Part shown: in pieces, positions 42,631 to 51,892 of the stretch
How the letters are laid out: each line of letters starts with the position of its first letter
How positions within the stretch are numbered: the first letter of the stretch is position 1
Notes under the pieces: model-generated
Databases searched by the model: none
What the model saw: only the letters and a program-made list of their open reading frames with translations
Told to the model about the DNA's origin: nothing
Made by a program: the position numbers and the translations under genes
Origin: Myxococcota bacterium
Lineage (GTDB): Bacteria > Myxococcota_A > UBA9160 > UBA4427
Direction of reading: 5' to 3'
NCBI GenBank assembly: GCA_030748735.1
Contig: JASMLK010000106.1
Coordinates: 37,312 to 101,311, forward strand
DNA: 64,000 bases

Positions 42631-44247
42631 TCAGTCCCGGGGCTGCGCGTAGAAGTCGTTGCCCTTGTCGTCCACGATGATGAACGCCGGGAAGTCCTCG
42701 ACTTCGATCTTCCAGACCGCCTCCATCCCGAGTTCCTCGAACTCGAGCACGCCGACCTTCTTGATGCTGTTTCGCGCGAGGATCGCGGCACCACCACCGA
42801 TCGACCCGAGGTAGAAGCCACCGTGCTTCTTGCAGGCGTCGGTTACCTGCTGCGAGCGGTTGCCCTTCGCGAGGGTCACGAAACTGCCGCCGTTCTCCAT
42901 GAAGAGGTCGACATAGGAATCCATTCGACCGGCGGTGGTCGGCCCAAACGAACCCGAGGCGTAGCCTTCGGGGGTCTTCGCGGGGCCTGCGTAGTAGACG
43001 ATGTGGTCCTTGATGTAGTCGGGAAGCGGCTTGCCCTGGTCGAGCAGCTCCTTGAGCTTCGCGTGGGCGATGTCGCGTGCGACCACGATCGTGCCGGTGA
43101 GCAAAAGGCGCGTCGTCACCGGGTACTGGCTCAGGGTCTCGCGCAATTCGGACATCGGGCGATCGAGGTCGAGCTTCACGACCCCCTGCTCGTCTTCGGA
43201 TTCGGTGGGTTCCGGCAGGTAGCGGGCCGGCTCGGTTTCGAGCTGCTCGAGGAAGACCCCGTCGCGCGTGATCTTGCCGAGGATCTGGCGGTCGGCCGAA
43301 CACGAAACGCCGACCCCGACCGGGCACGACGCGCCGTGTCGCGGCAGGCGAATCACCCGCACGTCATGGCAGAAGTACTTGCCACCGAATTGTGCGCCGA
43401 TCCCGAAGTCCTGCGTGAGCTTGTGGATCTTCTCTTCGAGCACCGGATCGCGGAACGCACGACCGAATTCGTTGCCGGTCGTGGGCAACGTGTCGAGATA
43501 GCGGGCGCTCGCGAGCTTCACGGTCTTGAGCGTGAATTCCGCGGACGTGCCGCCGATCACGATCGCAAGGTGGTACGGAGGACAAGCAGCCGTGCCGAGC
43601 AACGGAAGCTTCTTGGCCATGAAGGCCATCAGCGAGTCTTCGTTCAAGAGCGCCCGCGTTTCCTGGAAGAGGAAGGTCTTGTTCGCCGAGCCACCGCCCT
43701 TCGTCATGAAGAGGAATTTGTATTCCGAACCCGGGGTCGCGTAGAGCTCTACCTGTGCAGGCAGGTTCGTCCCCGTGTTCTTTTCGTCGTACATCGAAAT
43801 CGGCGCCATCTGCGAGTAGCGCAGGTTGGTGTTCGCATACGTCTCGTAGATGCCGCGCGAAAGCTCCTCTTCGTCGTCGAAGCCGGTGTAGACGCCCTGC
43901 CCCTTCTTGCCGATCACGATCGCGGTCCCCGTGTCCTGGCAGGAGGGGAGCACCATCTCGGCGGAGATGTTCGCGTTCTTCAGCAGTTCGAGTGCGACGA
44001 TGCGATCGTTGTCCGACGCGTCGGGGTCTTCGAGGATCCTGGCCAGCTGCGCGAGGTGGCTCGGGCGAAACAGGTGCGACACGTCGCGCACCGCCTGGGC
44101 GGCCAACTGCGACAGCGCCTGCGGCTCGATCTTGAGTACCTCGCGGCCGTCGATCTGCGTGACCGAAACGTGCTCGTCGCCGAGCTTGCGATAGGGGGTG
44201 CTGTCTTCACCGAGTTCGAAGAGTTCCTGAAATCGAAATGCGGCCAT
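42631..44247 (-). CDS. fumA: class I (iron-sulfur) fumarate hydratase
   Basis: A 538-residue class I fumarase of FumA/FumB length with both alpha and beta parts fused. Cys residues for the [4Fe-4S] cluster are in [20 protein letters not shown] and [10 protein letters not shown]. The C-terminal half carries [19 protein letters not shown] and [13 protein letters not shown]. It interconverts fumarate and malate and is oxygen-sensitive, in keeping with a menaquinone-based metabolism. First gene of fumA-spoU-amidotransferase. Confidence 0.94.
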   Translation of the reverse strand: MAAFRFQELFELGEDSTPYRKLGDEHVSVTQIDGREVLKIEPQALSQLAAQAVRDVSHLFRPSHLAQLARILEDPDASDNDRIVALELLKNANISAEMVLPSCQDTGTAIVIGKKGQGVYTGFDDEEELSRGIYETYANTNLRYSQMAPISMYDEKNTGTNLPAQVELYATPGSEYKFLFMTKGGGSANKTFLFQETRALLNEDSLMAFMAKKLPLLGTAACPPYHLAIVIGGTSAEFTLKTVKLASARYLDTLPTTGNEFGRAFRDPVLEEKIHKLTQDFGIGAQFGGKYFCHDVRVIRLPRHGASCPVGVGVSCSADRQILGKITRDGVFLEQLETEPARYLPEPTESEDEQGVVKLDLDRPMSELRETLSQYPVTTRLLLTGTIVVARDIAHAKLKELLDQGKPLPDYIKDHIVYYAGPAKTPEGYASGSFGPTTAGRMDSYVDLFMENGGSFVTLAKGNRSQQVTDACKKHGGFYLGSIGGGAAILARNSIKKVGVLEFEELGMEAVWKIEVEDFPAFIIVDDKGNDFYAQPRD

Positions 44248-44618
44248 GGTGTGTGTCGGTCCCTTCCTGGTCGTCCTGACGCCGTGATTCGTTCGGTTAC
44301 CTGCTTTCGCGGGGCGGCAGAATAGCGAAGTTCACTTGCGTCCCGGCGCGTCGTGCATGCAGTGAAACGGTGCATGCGTACGAATTGCATGCGCGTGTCG
44401 GTCTCTGGCGGAACTCAGGCCCGCCGGGCCGGTGTCCGAAGAGTGCAATCGATCGGTGCGTGCACTCGTCCAACTCGTCGAGATGGCCGGAGGGTCCGGA
44501 AAGCTTGCGCCGCAAGACACGAATCAGCCAACCGAAGAGGAGCTCGCGAACTCGGCGCGTCCACGGCCACGGCAGCGCACCTGCCCCGCCGCGACGGGCC
44601 CTGTTACACTCAGCGCCC
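44248..44618. other. intergenic region between divergent fumA and the protease gene
   Basis: About 371 bases with no coding frame I trust. The notable content is three copies of TGCATGC at 44354, 44371 and 44386, spaced 17 and 15 bases apart. Those are close enough to be repeated protein-binding sites in the shared promoter region. Confidence 0.45.
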
Positions 44619-46742
44619 ATGAATCAGCCCATTTCCCGCCCGCCACGAGCCTGGTCCCCGAAGAGCCGGAAGGACTCGATCCTCGCGCTATCGCTCGTCT
44701 TTTTCGGTGCTCTCGCGGCAGCCGCGCTGCCCGCGCAGCAGGCCTCCGCGATGGAGCTCACCTGCGAGCGGATCCCCGGGCTTCTCAACACCTTTCTCCA
44801 CAAGCACATCACCTATCGCCACCTGAACGACCAGCTTCGCGAGCGTGCGGTCGACGCCTACATCAAGCGCCTCGACTCCTCGAAGACCCTCTACACCGCC
44901 GGCGAAGCCGAGACCCTGAAGAAGTCGCTCAAGGGAATCTTCTTCGACGTCGGCAGCGGTGAGTGCACGAGCCTCGACGAGATCCAGAAGGACATCGTCG
45001 AGCGCTACGAAAACATGCGCGAGGTGATCGAAGCCTACGTGCGCTCTGACGACTACGCCGTCGATCCGAGTGTCGAACTGGTGATCGACCCCGACAAGCG
45101 TGCCCGCCCGAAGGACACCGAGGGGCAGCACAGCCTGTTCCGCAAGTTGGTGCAGTTCCAGATGTCGAACTACATCAGCAACGGCGACACCCTCGACGAA
45201 GCCAAGGACAAGCTGATCCACCGCTACGAATTGACCGTGAAGCGCGCCCGGGAGTTCGACGCCGAAGACATCTACAGCCAGTTCCTCGACGCGTTCGCAA
45301 ACGCCCTCGACCCGCACTCGAACTACTTGTCCGCCGAAAACAACGAAGACTTCAAGATCCAGATGGGGCTCTCGTTGATCGGGATCGGAGTCGCACTCAC
45401 ATCTCGCGACGGCTACTCGGTCGTCGAGAAGGTGATCCCCGGCGGTGCGGCGGACAAGGTTGGCAAGCTGCGACCCAAGGACAAGGTGATCGCGGTCGCA
45501 CAGGACGGCGAAGAACCCGTCGACGTGATCGACATGGACCTGCGCAGGGTCGTGCGCCTGATCCGCGGCGAGCGCAATACCATCGTGCACCTCACCGTCT
45601 TGCGACAGACGCCCAAGACCGAACGCTTCGTGGTGAGCATCACACGCGACAAGATCAACCTCGAGGAACAGGCCGCGAAGCTCACCTTCGAGACCATGGA
45701 AGTCGGCGGCGAGGAGAAGAAGCTCGCGGTCATCGACCTTCCTTCTTTCTACGGCGGCCGCGACCCGTCGGAGCGCAAGAGTTCGACCGACCTGCGCAAC
45801 CTGCTGCGCGAAGCCAACGAGGCCGGAGCCGTAGGGCTCCTGCTCGACCTTTCGCGCAATGGCGGGGGCCTGCTCGACACCGCCCGGGACATTGCCGGCT
45901 TCTTCATTCGCGAAGGTGGCGTGGTCGCGGTGAAGGACGAGTTCGGCAAGGTCCAGCACCTGCGTGACGAGGATTCGAACGTCCTCTTCGACGGTCCCAT
46001 GGTGGTGCTGACCTCGCGCATCAGTGCGTCGGCCTCCGAGATCGTGGCCGGTGCCATGAAGGACTACGACCGGGCTGTGCTGGTCGGCGACGACCACACC
46101 TTCGGCAAGGGCACCGTGCAGACCCTCGTTCCCCTTCCGCCGGGCCTGGGCGCCCTGAAGGTGACGACGGCGCTGTTCTTCCGACCCGGCGGCGACTCGA
46201 CGCAGCACGCGGGCGTGGCCTCGGACATCATCCTGCCCTCGCCCTTCGCGACCGACGACTTCGGCGAATCGCATCAGCCCTACGCTCTCGAAGGCTCGAA
46301 GATTCCCGCCTTCGTCGATGAAGCGGCCAATCTCCTCGAGACCTCGACCGAGTCCCAGCAGCACTACCGCCCCGTGAGCGACGCCCTGGTGGCCGAACTC
46401 GCTCGCCGCTCCGCCGAACGCGTTGCGCAGAGCGAAGAGTTCGCGGAGGTGCGCAAGAAGCTCCAGGAAGCGGAAGAGCGCGCCGGGGTCATCCGACTGC
46501 AGGAGATCCTCGACGAGAACGAGAACGCCGACGACACCGACGGCGAAGAAGGCGAAGAAGCCGACGCCAGTGGCGACGGTGCCGAGGAAGACGGCAAAGA
46601 GGCCGCCGAGGAAGAAGACGAGCCCACGATCCAGCGACTCGAAGCGATCGAGATCCTGCGCGACTACGTCCGCGTCCAGCACGCGGGCGGTGCCGAAACC
46701 CTCACCGCCGAAGTCCGCAAACCCCCGCCGAGCGAGCTTTAG
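44619..46742 (+). CDS. prc: carboxyl-terminal processing protease (Prc/CtpA type, S41)
   Basis: A 707-residue protein with a signal peptide (about residues 24-45, ending ASAMELT). An N-terminal helical domain, a PDZ domain (about 235-320: GIGVALTSRDGYSVVEKVIPGGAA) and the S41 protease core follow. The catalytic Ser lies in ISASASEI (Ser471) and the Lys in TFGKGTVQ (Lys497). A strongly acidic low-complexity segment (about 635-680, Glu/Asp/Ala-rich) precedes the end. It degrades or trims periplasmic proteins from their C-termini. Start ATG 44619 gives the signal peptide; upstream residues are non-native. Confidence 0.92.
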   Translation: MNQPISRPPRAWSPKSRKDSILALSLVFFGALAAAALPAQQASAMELTCERIPGLLNTFLHKHITYRHLNDQLRERAVDAYIKRLDSSKTLYTAGEAETLKKSLKGIFFDVGSGECTSLDEIQKDIVERYENMREVIEAYVRSDDYAVDPSVELVIDPDKRARPKDTEGQHSLFRKLVQFQMSNYISNGDTLDEAKDKLIHRYELTVKRAREFDAEDIYSQFLDAFANALDPHSNYLSAENNEDFKIQMGLSLIGIGVALTSRDGYSVVEKVIPGGAADKVGKLRPKDKVIAVAQDGEEPVDVIDMDLRRVVRLIRGERNTIVHLTVLRQTPKTERFVVSITRDKINLEEQAAKLTFETMEVGGEEKKLAVIDLPSFYGGRDPSERKSSTDLRNLLREANEAGAVGLLLDLSRNGGGLLDTARDIAGFFIREGGVVAVKDEFGKVQHLRDEDSNVLFDGPMVVLTSRISASASEIVAGAMKDYDRAVLVGDDHTFGKGTVQTLVPLPPGLGALKVTTALFFRPGGDSTQHAGVASDIILPSPFATDDFGESHQPYALEGSKIPAFVDEAANLLETSTESQQHYRPVSDALVAELARRSAERVAQSEEFAEVRKKLQEAEERAGVIRLQEILDENENADDTDGEEGEEADASGDGAEEDGKEAAEEEDEPTIQRLEAIEILRDYVRVQHAGGAETLTAEVRKPPPSEL

Positions 46743-46767
46743 TCGTTCGCCTACAACTCTTGCGAGC

Positions 46768-46876
46768 TAGCCCGCATGATTCATGAACATCCTACTGCGA
46801 CGGCACATCTCCGCACTCTGGCAAGAGCACGAATCTGCACCGTCTCACTACGGATGTTCATGAATAATCCGGGCTA
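46768..46876 (+). mobile_element. full-length MITE-like inverted-repeat element
   Basis: About 109 bases bounded by TAGCCCG and CGGGCTA. The terminal inverted repeats are about 24 bases (core ATTCATGAACATCC against GGATGTTCATGAAT), with one to three mismatches. The internal about 60 bases hold no coding frame. CTAG is present at both outer edges, as expected for a CTAG or TA target duplication. It lies between the protease gene and bolA. Related copies at 4962 and 26428 are truncated or internally deleted. Confidence 0.85.
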
Positions 46877-46897
46877 GGAGCCTGACCCAAGACTCCT
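46876..46897 (+). repeat. hairpin direct repeat, copy 1
   Basis: GAGCCTGACCCAAGACTC forms a 6-base stem with one wobble around a 6-base loop, and here the stem extends to CTAGGAG and CTCCTAG. The 21-base core recurs identically, in the same orientation, at 51161-51181. It abuts the right end of the MITE-like element through the shared CTAG. Confidence 0.75.
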
Positions 46898-46933
46898 AGT
46901 CGACGGGGAACACAGCGGCTAGATTTCGTGCCC

Positions 46934-47197
46934 ATGACGCTCCAGATCCTCGGTGATGATTCGGCGGACGTGATCGCGCAGATGCGCAGTGCGATCGAAG
47001 GTGCCATCGCGTGCGACGAACTCGAGATCACTTCGGGTAGCCCCGGCCACTTTGCGATTCGCGTCGTGTCCTCGGATTTCGAGGGCAAGAACCGCGTGAA
47101 GCAACAGCAGCTGGTCTATCGCGCGATCGCGGGCCTGATGGACGGAGACGCCGCACCGGTCCACGCCGTCGATCGCCTGGTATGCCTCACGCCGTAG
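46934..47197 (+). CDS. BolA/IbaG-family protein
   Basis: An 87-residue protein: LQILGDDSADVIAQMRSAIE followed by the BolA motif HFAIRVVSSDFEGKNRVKQQ and RLVCLTP. It carries the conserved HF.I.V.S..F.G. pattern. BolA-family proteins pair with monothiol glutaredoxins in iron-sulfur or iron signalling. GTG at 46928 would add two residues. Convergent with parC. Confidence 0.85.
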   Translation: MTLQILGDDSADVIAQMRSAIEGAIACDELEITSGSPGHFAIRVVSSDFEGKNRVKQQQLVYRAIAGLMDGDAAPVHAVDRLVCLTP

Positions 47198-47233
47198 CGC
47201 GTGAAGCCACAGCCACCCAGGACGGGGCGGCTT

Positions 47234-49318
47234 TCAGAAGAGGTCGCCCTGCTCGGGCTCGTCGCTCGAAGCCGTACTGCTGACCTTGCGGGACGACTTT
47301 TTCGCCGCGGTCTTTTTCTTCGCAGCAGGCGCTTTCTTCGCGGCAGGCGCTTTTTTCGCTGCAGCTGCCTTCTTTGCAGCGGGCCTGCTCCGCGTCGTTT
47401 TCGCGCTGGCTTTGGCTGGTGTGTACTTCACCTTGTTCACCGGCTTGGGGGCGAGCCGGGCGCCCCGCGCGGTCGCGCTCGTCAGTTCGAGGGTCGAGAG
47501 ATCGAAGCTCGCGCCCTTGACCCGCTGACGCTTCGCGGGGACGAAGTCGAGTTTGACTTCGCCAAGGTCGTTGGGCGTCAGCAGGTAGTCGACCTTGCCC
47601 CCTCGATCCTTGATGAGTTGGTATTCCTTGTTGCGAATGAACTTCAGGACCTTGATTCGCTTCGCAAACGCGATCTTCTTCTTGTCGCGGTAGACGACGA
47701 CGAACTCCGCACCCTCTTCGGGGTCGAAGACCTCGCAGTGGATCAGCTTGCCCGTGAAGAAGACCTTGTCGACGGGTGTCATCACCCGATACGTGCCGTC
47801 GTTCGCAATGCCCAGGATCAGGTCGAACTCGGTGACATTGAGGCGGAACATGTCACCGCGAACCGCGGAGCCAAAGAAGCCCGTGCCCCGGTCGTAGGCG
47901 AGCTTCACGTTCGACGTCGCCACCGCCTTCTTGTCGACTGCCTCGATCCGCGTGATCGCCGTGCGACGCGGGAACTGCTCTCCGTACCTGTCGATCAAGC
48001 CCTCGATGTAGTCGACCGTCGTCTTCTTCATCTGCTTGAGCTTGCGGTTGATCGTCTTGATGGCGCGGACGATGTCGTCGATCGTCTTGCGGTTCTTCTC
48101 GATGTCGTAGGCCGAGATGCGGCGAATGCGGATCTCGAGCAGGCGCTTCACGTCGTCGTCGACCATGGGTCGCACGAAGAGGTGTTCGAACTTCGCCATG
48201 CCTGTGACGACCTGCTTCTTCACCGAATCTTCGGTCTTCGCCTTTTCGATCCGCTTGTAGACCCGCTCCTCGACGAAGATCTGCTCGAGGGTGAGCCAGT
48301 GCTGGCGGTCTTCGAGTTGGCCGCGCTCGTACTCGAGTTCGGCCTTGAGCTGCGCGGTCAGTCGCTCGGTCAGCTCGCGCAGGATGTCGGCCACCGACAT
48401 CTGGGCTGGGCGACGGTCCTTGATCACGTTCAAGTTCGACGAGATGGAAACGCTGCAGTCGGTATAGGCGTAGAGCTGCGGGATCAGCTCCTTCGCGTTG
48501 ACGCCCCGCGTCGCGGTGATTTCGATCTCGACCTTGTCGGTGGTGAAGTCGTCGATCGACGCGATCTTGAGTCGGCCCTTCTGCGCGGCCCCTTCGATCG
48601 AAGCGATGATGCTCTCGGTCGTCGTGCCGTACGGGATCTCTTCGATCACCACGTGCTTCGGGTCGCGCACCTTGATGCGCGCCCGCACTTCGACCTTGCC
48701 CGCGCCATCGTCGTACGCGTCGGCATCCATCAACCCGCCCTGGGGAAAGTCCGGGAAGAGCGCGACCTTGCGGCCATTCACCAGATCGATCTGCGCTTCC
48801 CAGAGCTCCGTCAGGTTGTGGGGAAGGATCTTGGTCGACATGCCGACCGCGATGCCCTCGGTGCCGAGCATCAAGATCACGGGCAGCTTCGCGGGCAGGA
48901 AGACCGGCTCTTCGTTGCGTCCGTCGTAGCTCGGGACGAATTCCGTCAGCGGGCGAAAGAAGAGGGTTTCGATGGCCAGCGGTGTCAGCCGGCATTCGAT
49001 GTAACGCGGTGCCGCCGCGGGATGCCCCGTCAGGAGGTTGCCGAAGTTCCCCTGCCCGTCGATGAAGTAGCCCTTGCTCGCCAGCACCACGAGGGCGTCG
49101 GCGATCGACGCGTCGCCGTGCGGGTGCAGCTTCATCGTTTCGCCGATGGCGTTCGCGACCTTGTGGTAGCGGCCGTCCTCCATCGTGAAGAGCGTGTGGA
49201 GCAGGCGACGTTGAACCGGCTTCAGGCCGTCTCGAATGTCGGGGATCGCGCGGTCGAGGATGAAGTACGACGCATAGTCGACGAAGTGCTCATGCATCAG
49301 GTCTTCGAGCTGCGCCAT
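47234..49318 (-). CDS. parC: type IIA topoisomerase subunit A (topoisomerase IV / GyrA-like)
   Basis: A 694-residue breakage-rejoining subunit. The active-site Tyr is at about 106 in AAAPRYIE. The helix-turn-helix region reads KVANAIGETMKLHPHGDASI, more like the Bacteroidetes-type subunit than E. coli GyrA. The C-terminal domain (about 480-630) is short and lacks an obvious GyrA box, which favours ParC. The last 55 residues are a Lys/Ala/Pro-rich tail of repeated AAKKAPAAKK units, ending DEPEQGDLF. It starts two bases after parE and forms one unit with it. Confidence 0.88.
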   Translation of the reverse strand: MAQLEDLMHEHFVDYASYFILDRAIPDIRDGLKPVQRRLLHTLFTMEDGRYHKVANAIGETMKLHPHGDASIADALVVLASKGYFIDGQGNFGNLLTGHPAAAPRYIECRLTPLAIETLFFRPLTEFVPSYDGRNEEPVFLPAKLPVILMLGTEGIAVGMSTKILPHNLTELWEAQIDLVNGRKVALFPDFPQGGLMDADAYDDGAGKVEVRARIKVRDPKHVVIEEIPYGTTTESIIASIEGAAQKGRLKIASIDDFTTDKVEIEITATRGVNAKELIPQLYAYTDCSVSISSNLNVIKDRRPAQMSVADILRELTERLTAQLKAELEYERGQLEDRQHWLTLEQIFVEERVYKRIEKAKTEDSVKKQVVTGMAKFEHLFVRPMVDDDVKRLLEIRIRRISAYDIEKNRKTIDDIVRAIKTINRKLKQMKKTTVDYIEGLIDRYGEQFPRRTAITRIEAVDKKAVATSNVKLAYDRGTGFFGSAVRGDMFRLNVTEFDLILGIANDGTYRVMTPVDKVFFTGKLIHCEVFDPEEGAEFVVVYRDKKKIAFAKRIKVLKFIRNKEYQLIKDRGGKVDYLLTPNDLGEVKLDFVPAKRQRVKGASFDLSTLELTSATARGARLAPKPVNKVKYTPAKASAKTTRSRPAAKKAAAAKKAPAAKKAPAAKKKTAAKKSSRKVSSTASSDEPEQGDLF

Positions 49319-49320
49319 CG

Positions 49321-51138
49321 CTACAACACCGCCTCGGTCAGGTTGTCGACGATGAACTCTTTGCGCTGCGGCGTGTTCTTGCCCATGAAGAAGTCGAGGA
49401 CCTTGGGGACCTCGCCCATGTTCTTTACGGTGATCGGAACGAGGCGCATCCCCTGGCCGATGAACTGACCGAATTCCTTCGGGCTGATCTCACCGAGCCC
49501 CTTGAAGCGCGTGATCTCGGCGCCCTTGATCTCGGCCGCCGCCTCGTCGCGCTCTTCTTCGTTGTAGCAGTAGCGACAGTCCTTCTTGTTGCGGACCCGG
49601 AAGAGTGGCGTTTCGAGGATGTAGAGGTGGCCCTTCAAGACCAGCTCTTCGAAGTAGCGACAGAAGTAGGTGATGAGCAGGTTGCGGATGTGCATGCCGT
49701 CGACATCGGCGTCGGTCGCGAGCACCACCTTGTTGTACCGGAGCCCCTCGATGCCATCTTCGATGCCCAGCGCACGCATGATGTTGTAGAGCTCTTCGTT
49801 CTTGTAGACGGCGTCACGCTTGAGCCCCTGGCAGTTGAGCGGCTTGCCCTTCAGCGAGAAGATCGCCTGGGTGGCGACGTCGCGACTCGTCACCATCACC
49901 CCACCCGCCGAATCGCCCTCGGCGAGAAAGATGGACGTCTCGTCGCGTCGCGTCCCCTTCGTGTCGTTGTAGTGCACCTTGCAGTCGATCAGCTTCGGGA
50001 TGCGGATCGCCACCTTCTTCGCCCGATCGCGTGCTTCCTTCTTGATCGACGAAAGCTCTTTGCGGAGCTTTTCGTTCATCGAGATCTTCTCGAGCAGCTT
50101 CGCGGCTTCGTCCGGGTGCTGATGCAGCCACAGCACGACCTGCTTCTTGACCTCGGGCACGATCCAACTGCGCACCTCGGTCGAGCCGAGCTTGTTCTTG
50201 GTCTGGCTCTCGAAGACGGGATCCTGCAGCTTGATCGCCACCGCACCGAGGATGCCCTCGCGCACGTCCTCGCCCGCGAAGTTCTTCTTCGCGAATTCGT
50301 TCACGCCCTTCAGCACCCCTTCGCGGAACGCGCTCTGGTGGGTGCCCCCGTCGTTGGTGTACTGGCCGTTCACGAAGGCGAAGTAGTTCTCGCCGTAGGT
50401 CTGGGTGTGGGTGAACGCGAATTCGATGAGCTTGCTCTTGTGGTGCGCGATCTCGTAGAGCGAATCGCCTTCACCGATTTCGTCCTGGAGCAGGTCCGCG
50501 AGTCCGTTCTTGCTGTGAAACTTCTTGCCGTTGTAGTGGAGGGTGAGACCGCTATTGAGATGGGCGTAGAAGTTCAGCCGATGCTCGATGAATTCCTCGT
50601 TCCAGTCGTAGGACCCGAAGATCTTCTCGTCCGGCGTGAAGGTGACGAGGGTGCCCGACGGGTCGTCGGCCGCGCGGCCCTTCTTCTGCTTTTCGAGCTT
50701 GCCCTCGGCGAACGTCGCGAAGGCGTACTTCTTTTCGCGGTAGCTCGTGACGTCGAACTGGCTCGACAGCGCGTTCACCGCCTTGGTCCCGACGCCGTTC
50801 AAGCCGACCGAAAACTGGAAGACGTCGTCGTTGTACTTGCCGCCGGTGTTGATCTGGCTCACGCAGTCGACGAGCTTGCCGAGCGGAATGCCGCGGCCGA
50901 AGTCGCGCACGGTGACGGTCGGGCCGTCGCGCTGGACCTCGATGCGCTTGCCCTCCCCCATGATGAATTCATCGATCGCGTTGTCGATCACCTCTTTGAG
51001 CATCACGTAGATGCCGTCGAGGGGATGACTCCCGTTGCCGAGGCGGCCGATGTACATGCCCGTGCGAAGGCGGATGTGTTCGAGCGCGTCGAGAGTCTGG
51101 ATCGCCTTCTCGTCGTACTTGACTGCCGCTTTGGCCAT
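49321..51138 (-). CDS. parE: type IIA topoisomerase subunit B (topoisomerase IV / GyrB-like)
   Basis: A 605-residue ATPase subunit, the length of ParE. The GHKL ATPase has LKEVIDNAIDEF, VRDFGRGIPLG and VGLNGVGTKAVNAL; the TOPRIM domain has FLAEGDSAGG and ATDADVDGMH for the metal site. The end, VDNLTEAVL, matches the family. The start at 51138 (MAKAAVKYDEK) is chosen over the longer frame, which has no family-like residues. A hairpin repeat lies 23 bases upstream. Confidence 0.93.
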   Translation of the reverse strand: MAKAAVKYDEKAIQTLDALEHIRLRTGMYIGRLGNGSHPLDGIYVMLKEVIDNAIDEFIMGEGKRIEVQRDGPTVTVRDFGRGIPLGKLVDCVSQINTGGKYNDDVFQFSVGLNGVGTKAVNALSSQFDVTSYREKKYAFATFAEGKLEKQKKGRAADDPSGTLVTFTPDEKIFGSYDWNEEFIEHRLNFYAHLNSGLTLHYNGKKFHSKNGLADLLQDEIGEGDSLYEIAHHKSKLIEFAFTHTQTYGENYFAFVNGQYTNDGGTHQSAFREGVLKGVNEFAKKNFAGEDVREGILGAVAIKLQDPVFESQTKNKLGSTEVRSWIVPEVKKQVVLWLHQHPDEAAKLLEKISMNEKLRKELSSIKKEARDRAKKVAIRIPKLIDCKVHYNDTKGTRRDETSIFLAEGDSAGGVMVTSRDVATQAIFSLKGKPLNCQGLKRDAVYKNEELYNIMRALGIEDGIEGLRYNKVVLATDADVDGMHIRNLLITYFCRYFEELVLKGHLYILETPLFRVRNKKDCRYCYNEEERDEAAAEIKGAEITRFKGLGEISPKEFGQFIGQGMRLVPITVKNMGEVPKVLDFFMGKNTPQRKEFIVDNLTEAVL

Positions 51139-51160
51139 GTGGGAATCACTCTCCGCAACC

Positions 51161-51181
51161 AGGAGCCTGACCCAAGACTCC
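51161..51181 (+). repeat. hairpin direct repeat, copy 2, upstream of parE
   Basis: Identical 21-base core to 46876-46896 (GAGCCTGACCCAAGACTC with flanking AG and C). It lies in the parE leader, where its minus-strand RNA hairpin would precede the ribosome site GGAGAG. With copy 1 it brackets bolA-parC-parE as direct repeats 4.3 kb apart. Confidence 0.75.
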
Positions 51182-51268
51182 GCGCGACGCCGAACCGCGG
51201 AGGCACGGTGGACGCGAGGCGGAACAGGGTCTCGTTGATGTACGGGGGGTGGGTCGAACGCGCGAAAG

Positions 51269-51892
51269 GTGGAGGATTCTCGCCCCAGCATCAAGCGCGG
51301 AGCGCGAAATCAGGCGTTCTGGTGCCCGCGACCGCGGGTCGCGAGCGCACCTCGTCCGCGCGAAGCAGCCGGCCGGTCCCCCCGATCGCCGTACACGAGA
51401 GCGCCGCGGCGCGCATGGCCTGCTTGGGAAATCGCACCACAGCGAGCGACGGGCTTCGACGCCGCACAGCTGATCCTCTACGACGGCCCCGACGAAGACG
51501 TACGGCGGGCCATGCGCGATGTCGGCGTCGACTGGGTGCTGTGGGCACCCTTCAGCGACACCAAGCTTCGCTACGTCGTACGCAGTGCCAGCGCGCAGCG
51601 CGAAGAACTCGTGCACCGTCGCGAAGTCGCAGTGGTTTCGAGCCTCTCGCCTCGCGGCGCGTTCATCGAGTTGTCCGAACCCCTCGAAGAAGGCAGCAGC
51701 CTGCGCATCGAGATGGACCTTGGCGGCGCGCTCTACCGCGGCTTCGGTCGGGTGGTCTATGCGCAGAGCGAGTCTCGCGCTGGCACGAGCGAGCCCACGG
51801 GCGTAGGCGTCACCTTCTACGGCGCGGGACGCGAAGAGGAGCGCTTGCTCCGCAAGTCGATCGGCGAGCTCGAGTTTCGTTTCCGGCCGTAG
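51269..51892 (+). CDS. PilZ-like protein with uncertain N-terminus
   Basis: Reading-frame length 207 residues. The C-terminal part (about 110-207) is PilZ-like: RREVAVVSSLSPRGAFIELSE, then LRIEMDLGGALYRGFGRVVYA and GVGVTFYGAG. The cyclic di-GMP RxxxR motif is not intact. Residues about 65-105 (LILYDGPDEDVRRAMRDVG, then VLWAPF) resemble the end of a receiver-like domain. The first 60 residues are Arg/Pro-rich and look non-native, so the true start may lie further in or the N-terminus may be frameshifted. Divergent from parE. Confidence 0.6.
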   Translation: MEDSRPSIKRGARNQAFWCPRPRVASAPRPREAAGRSPRSPYTRAPRRAWPAWEIAPQRATGFDAAQLILYDGPDEDVRRAMRDVGVDWVLWAPFSDTKLRYVVRSASAQREELVHRREVAVVSSLSPRGAFIELSEPLEEGSSLRIEMDLGGALYRGFGRVVYAQSESRAGTSEPTGVGVTFYGAGREEERLLRKSIGELEFRFRP

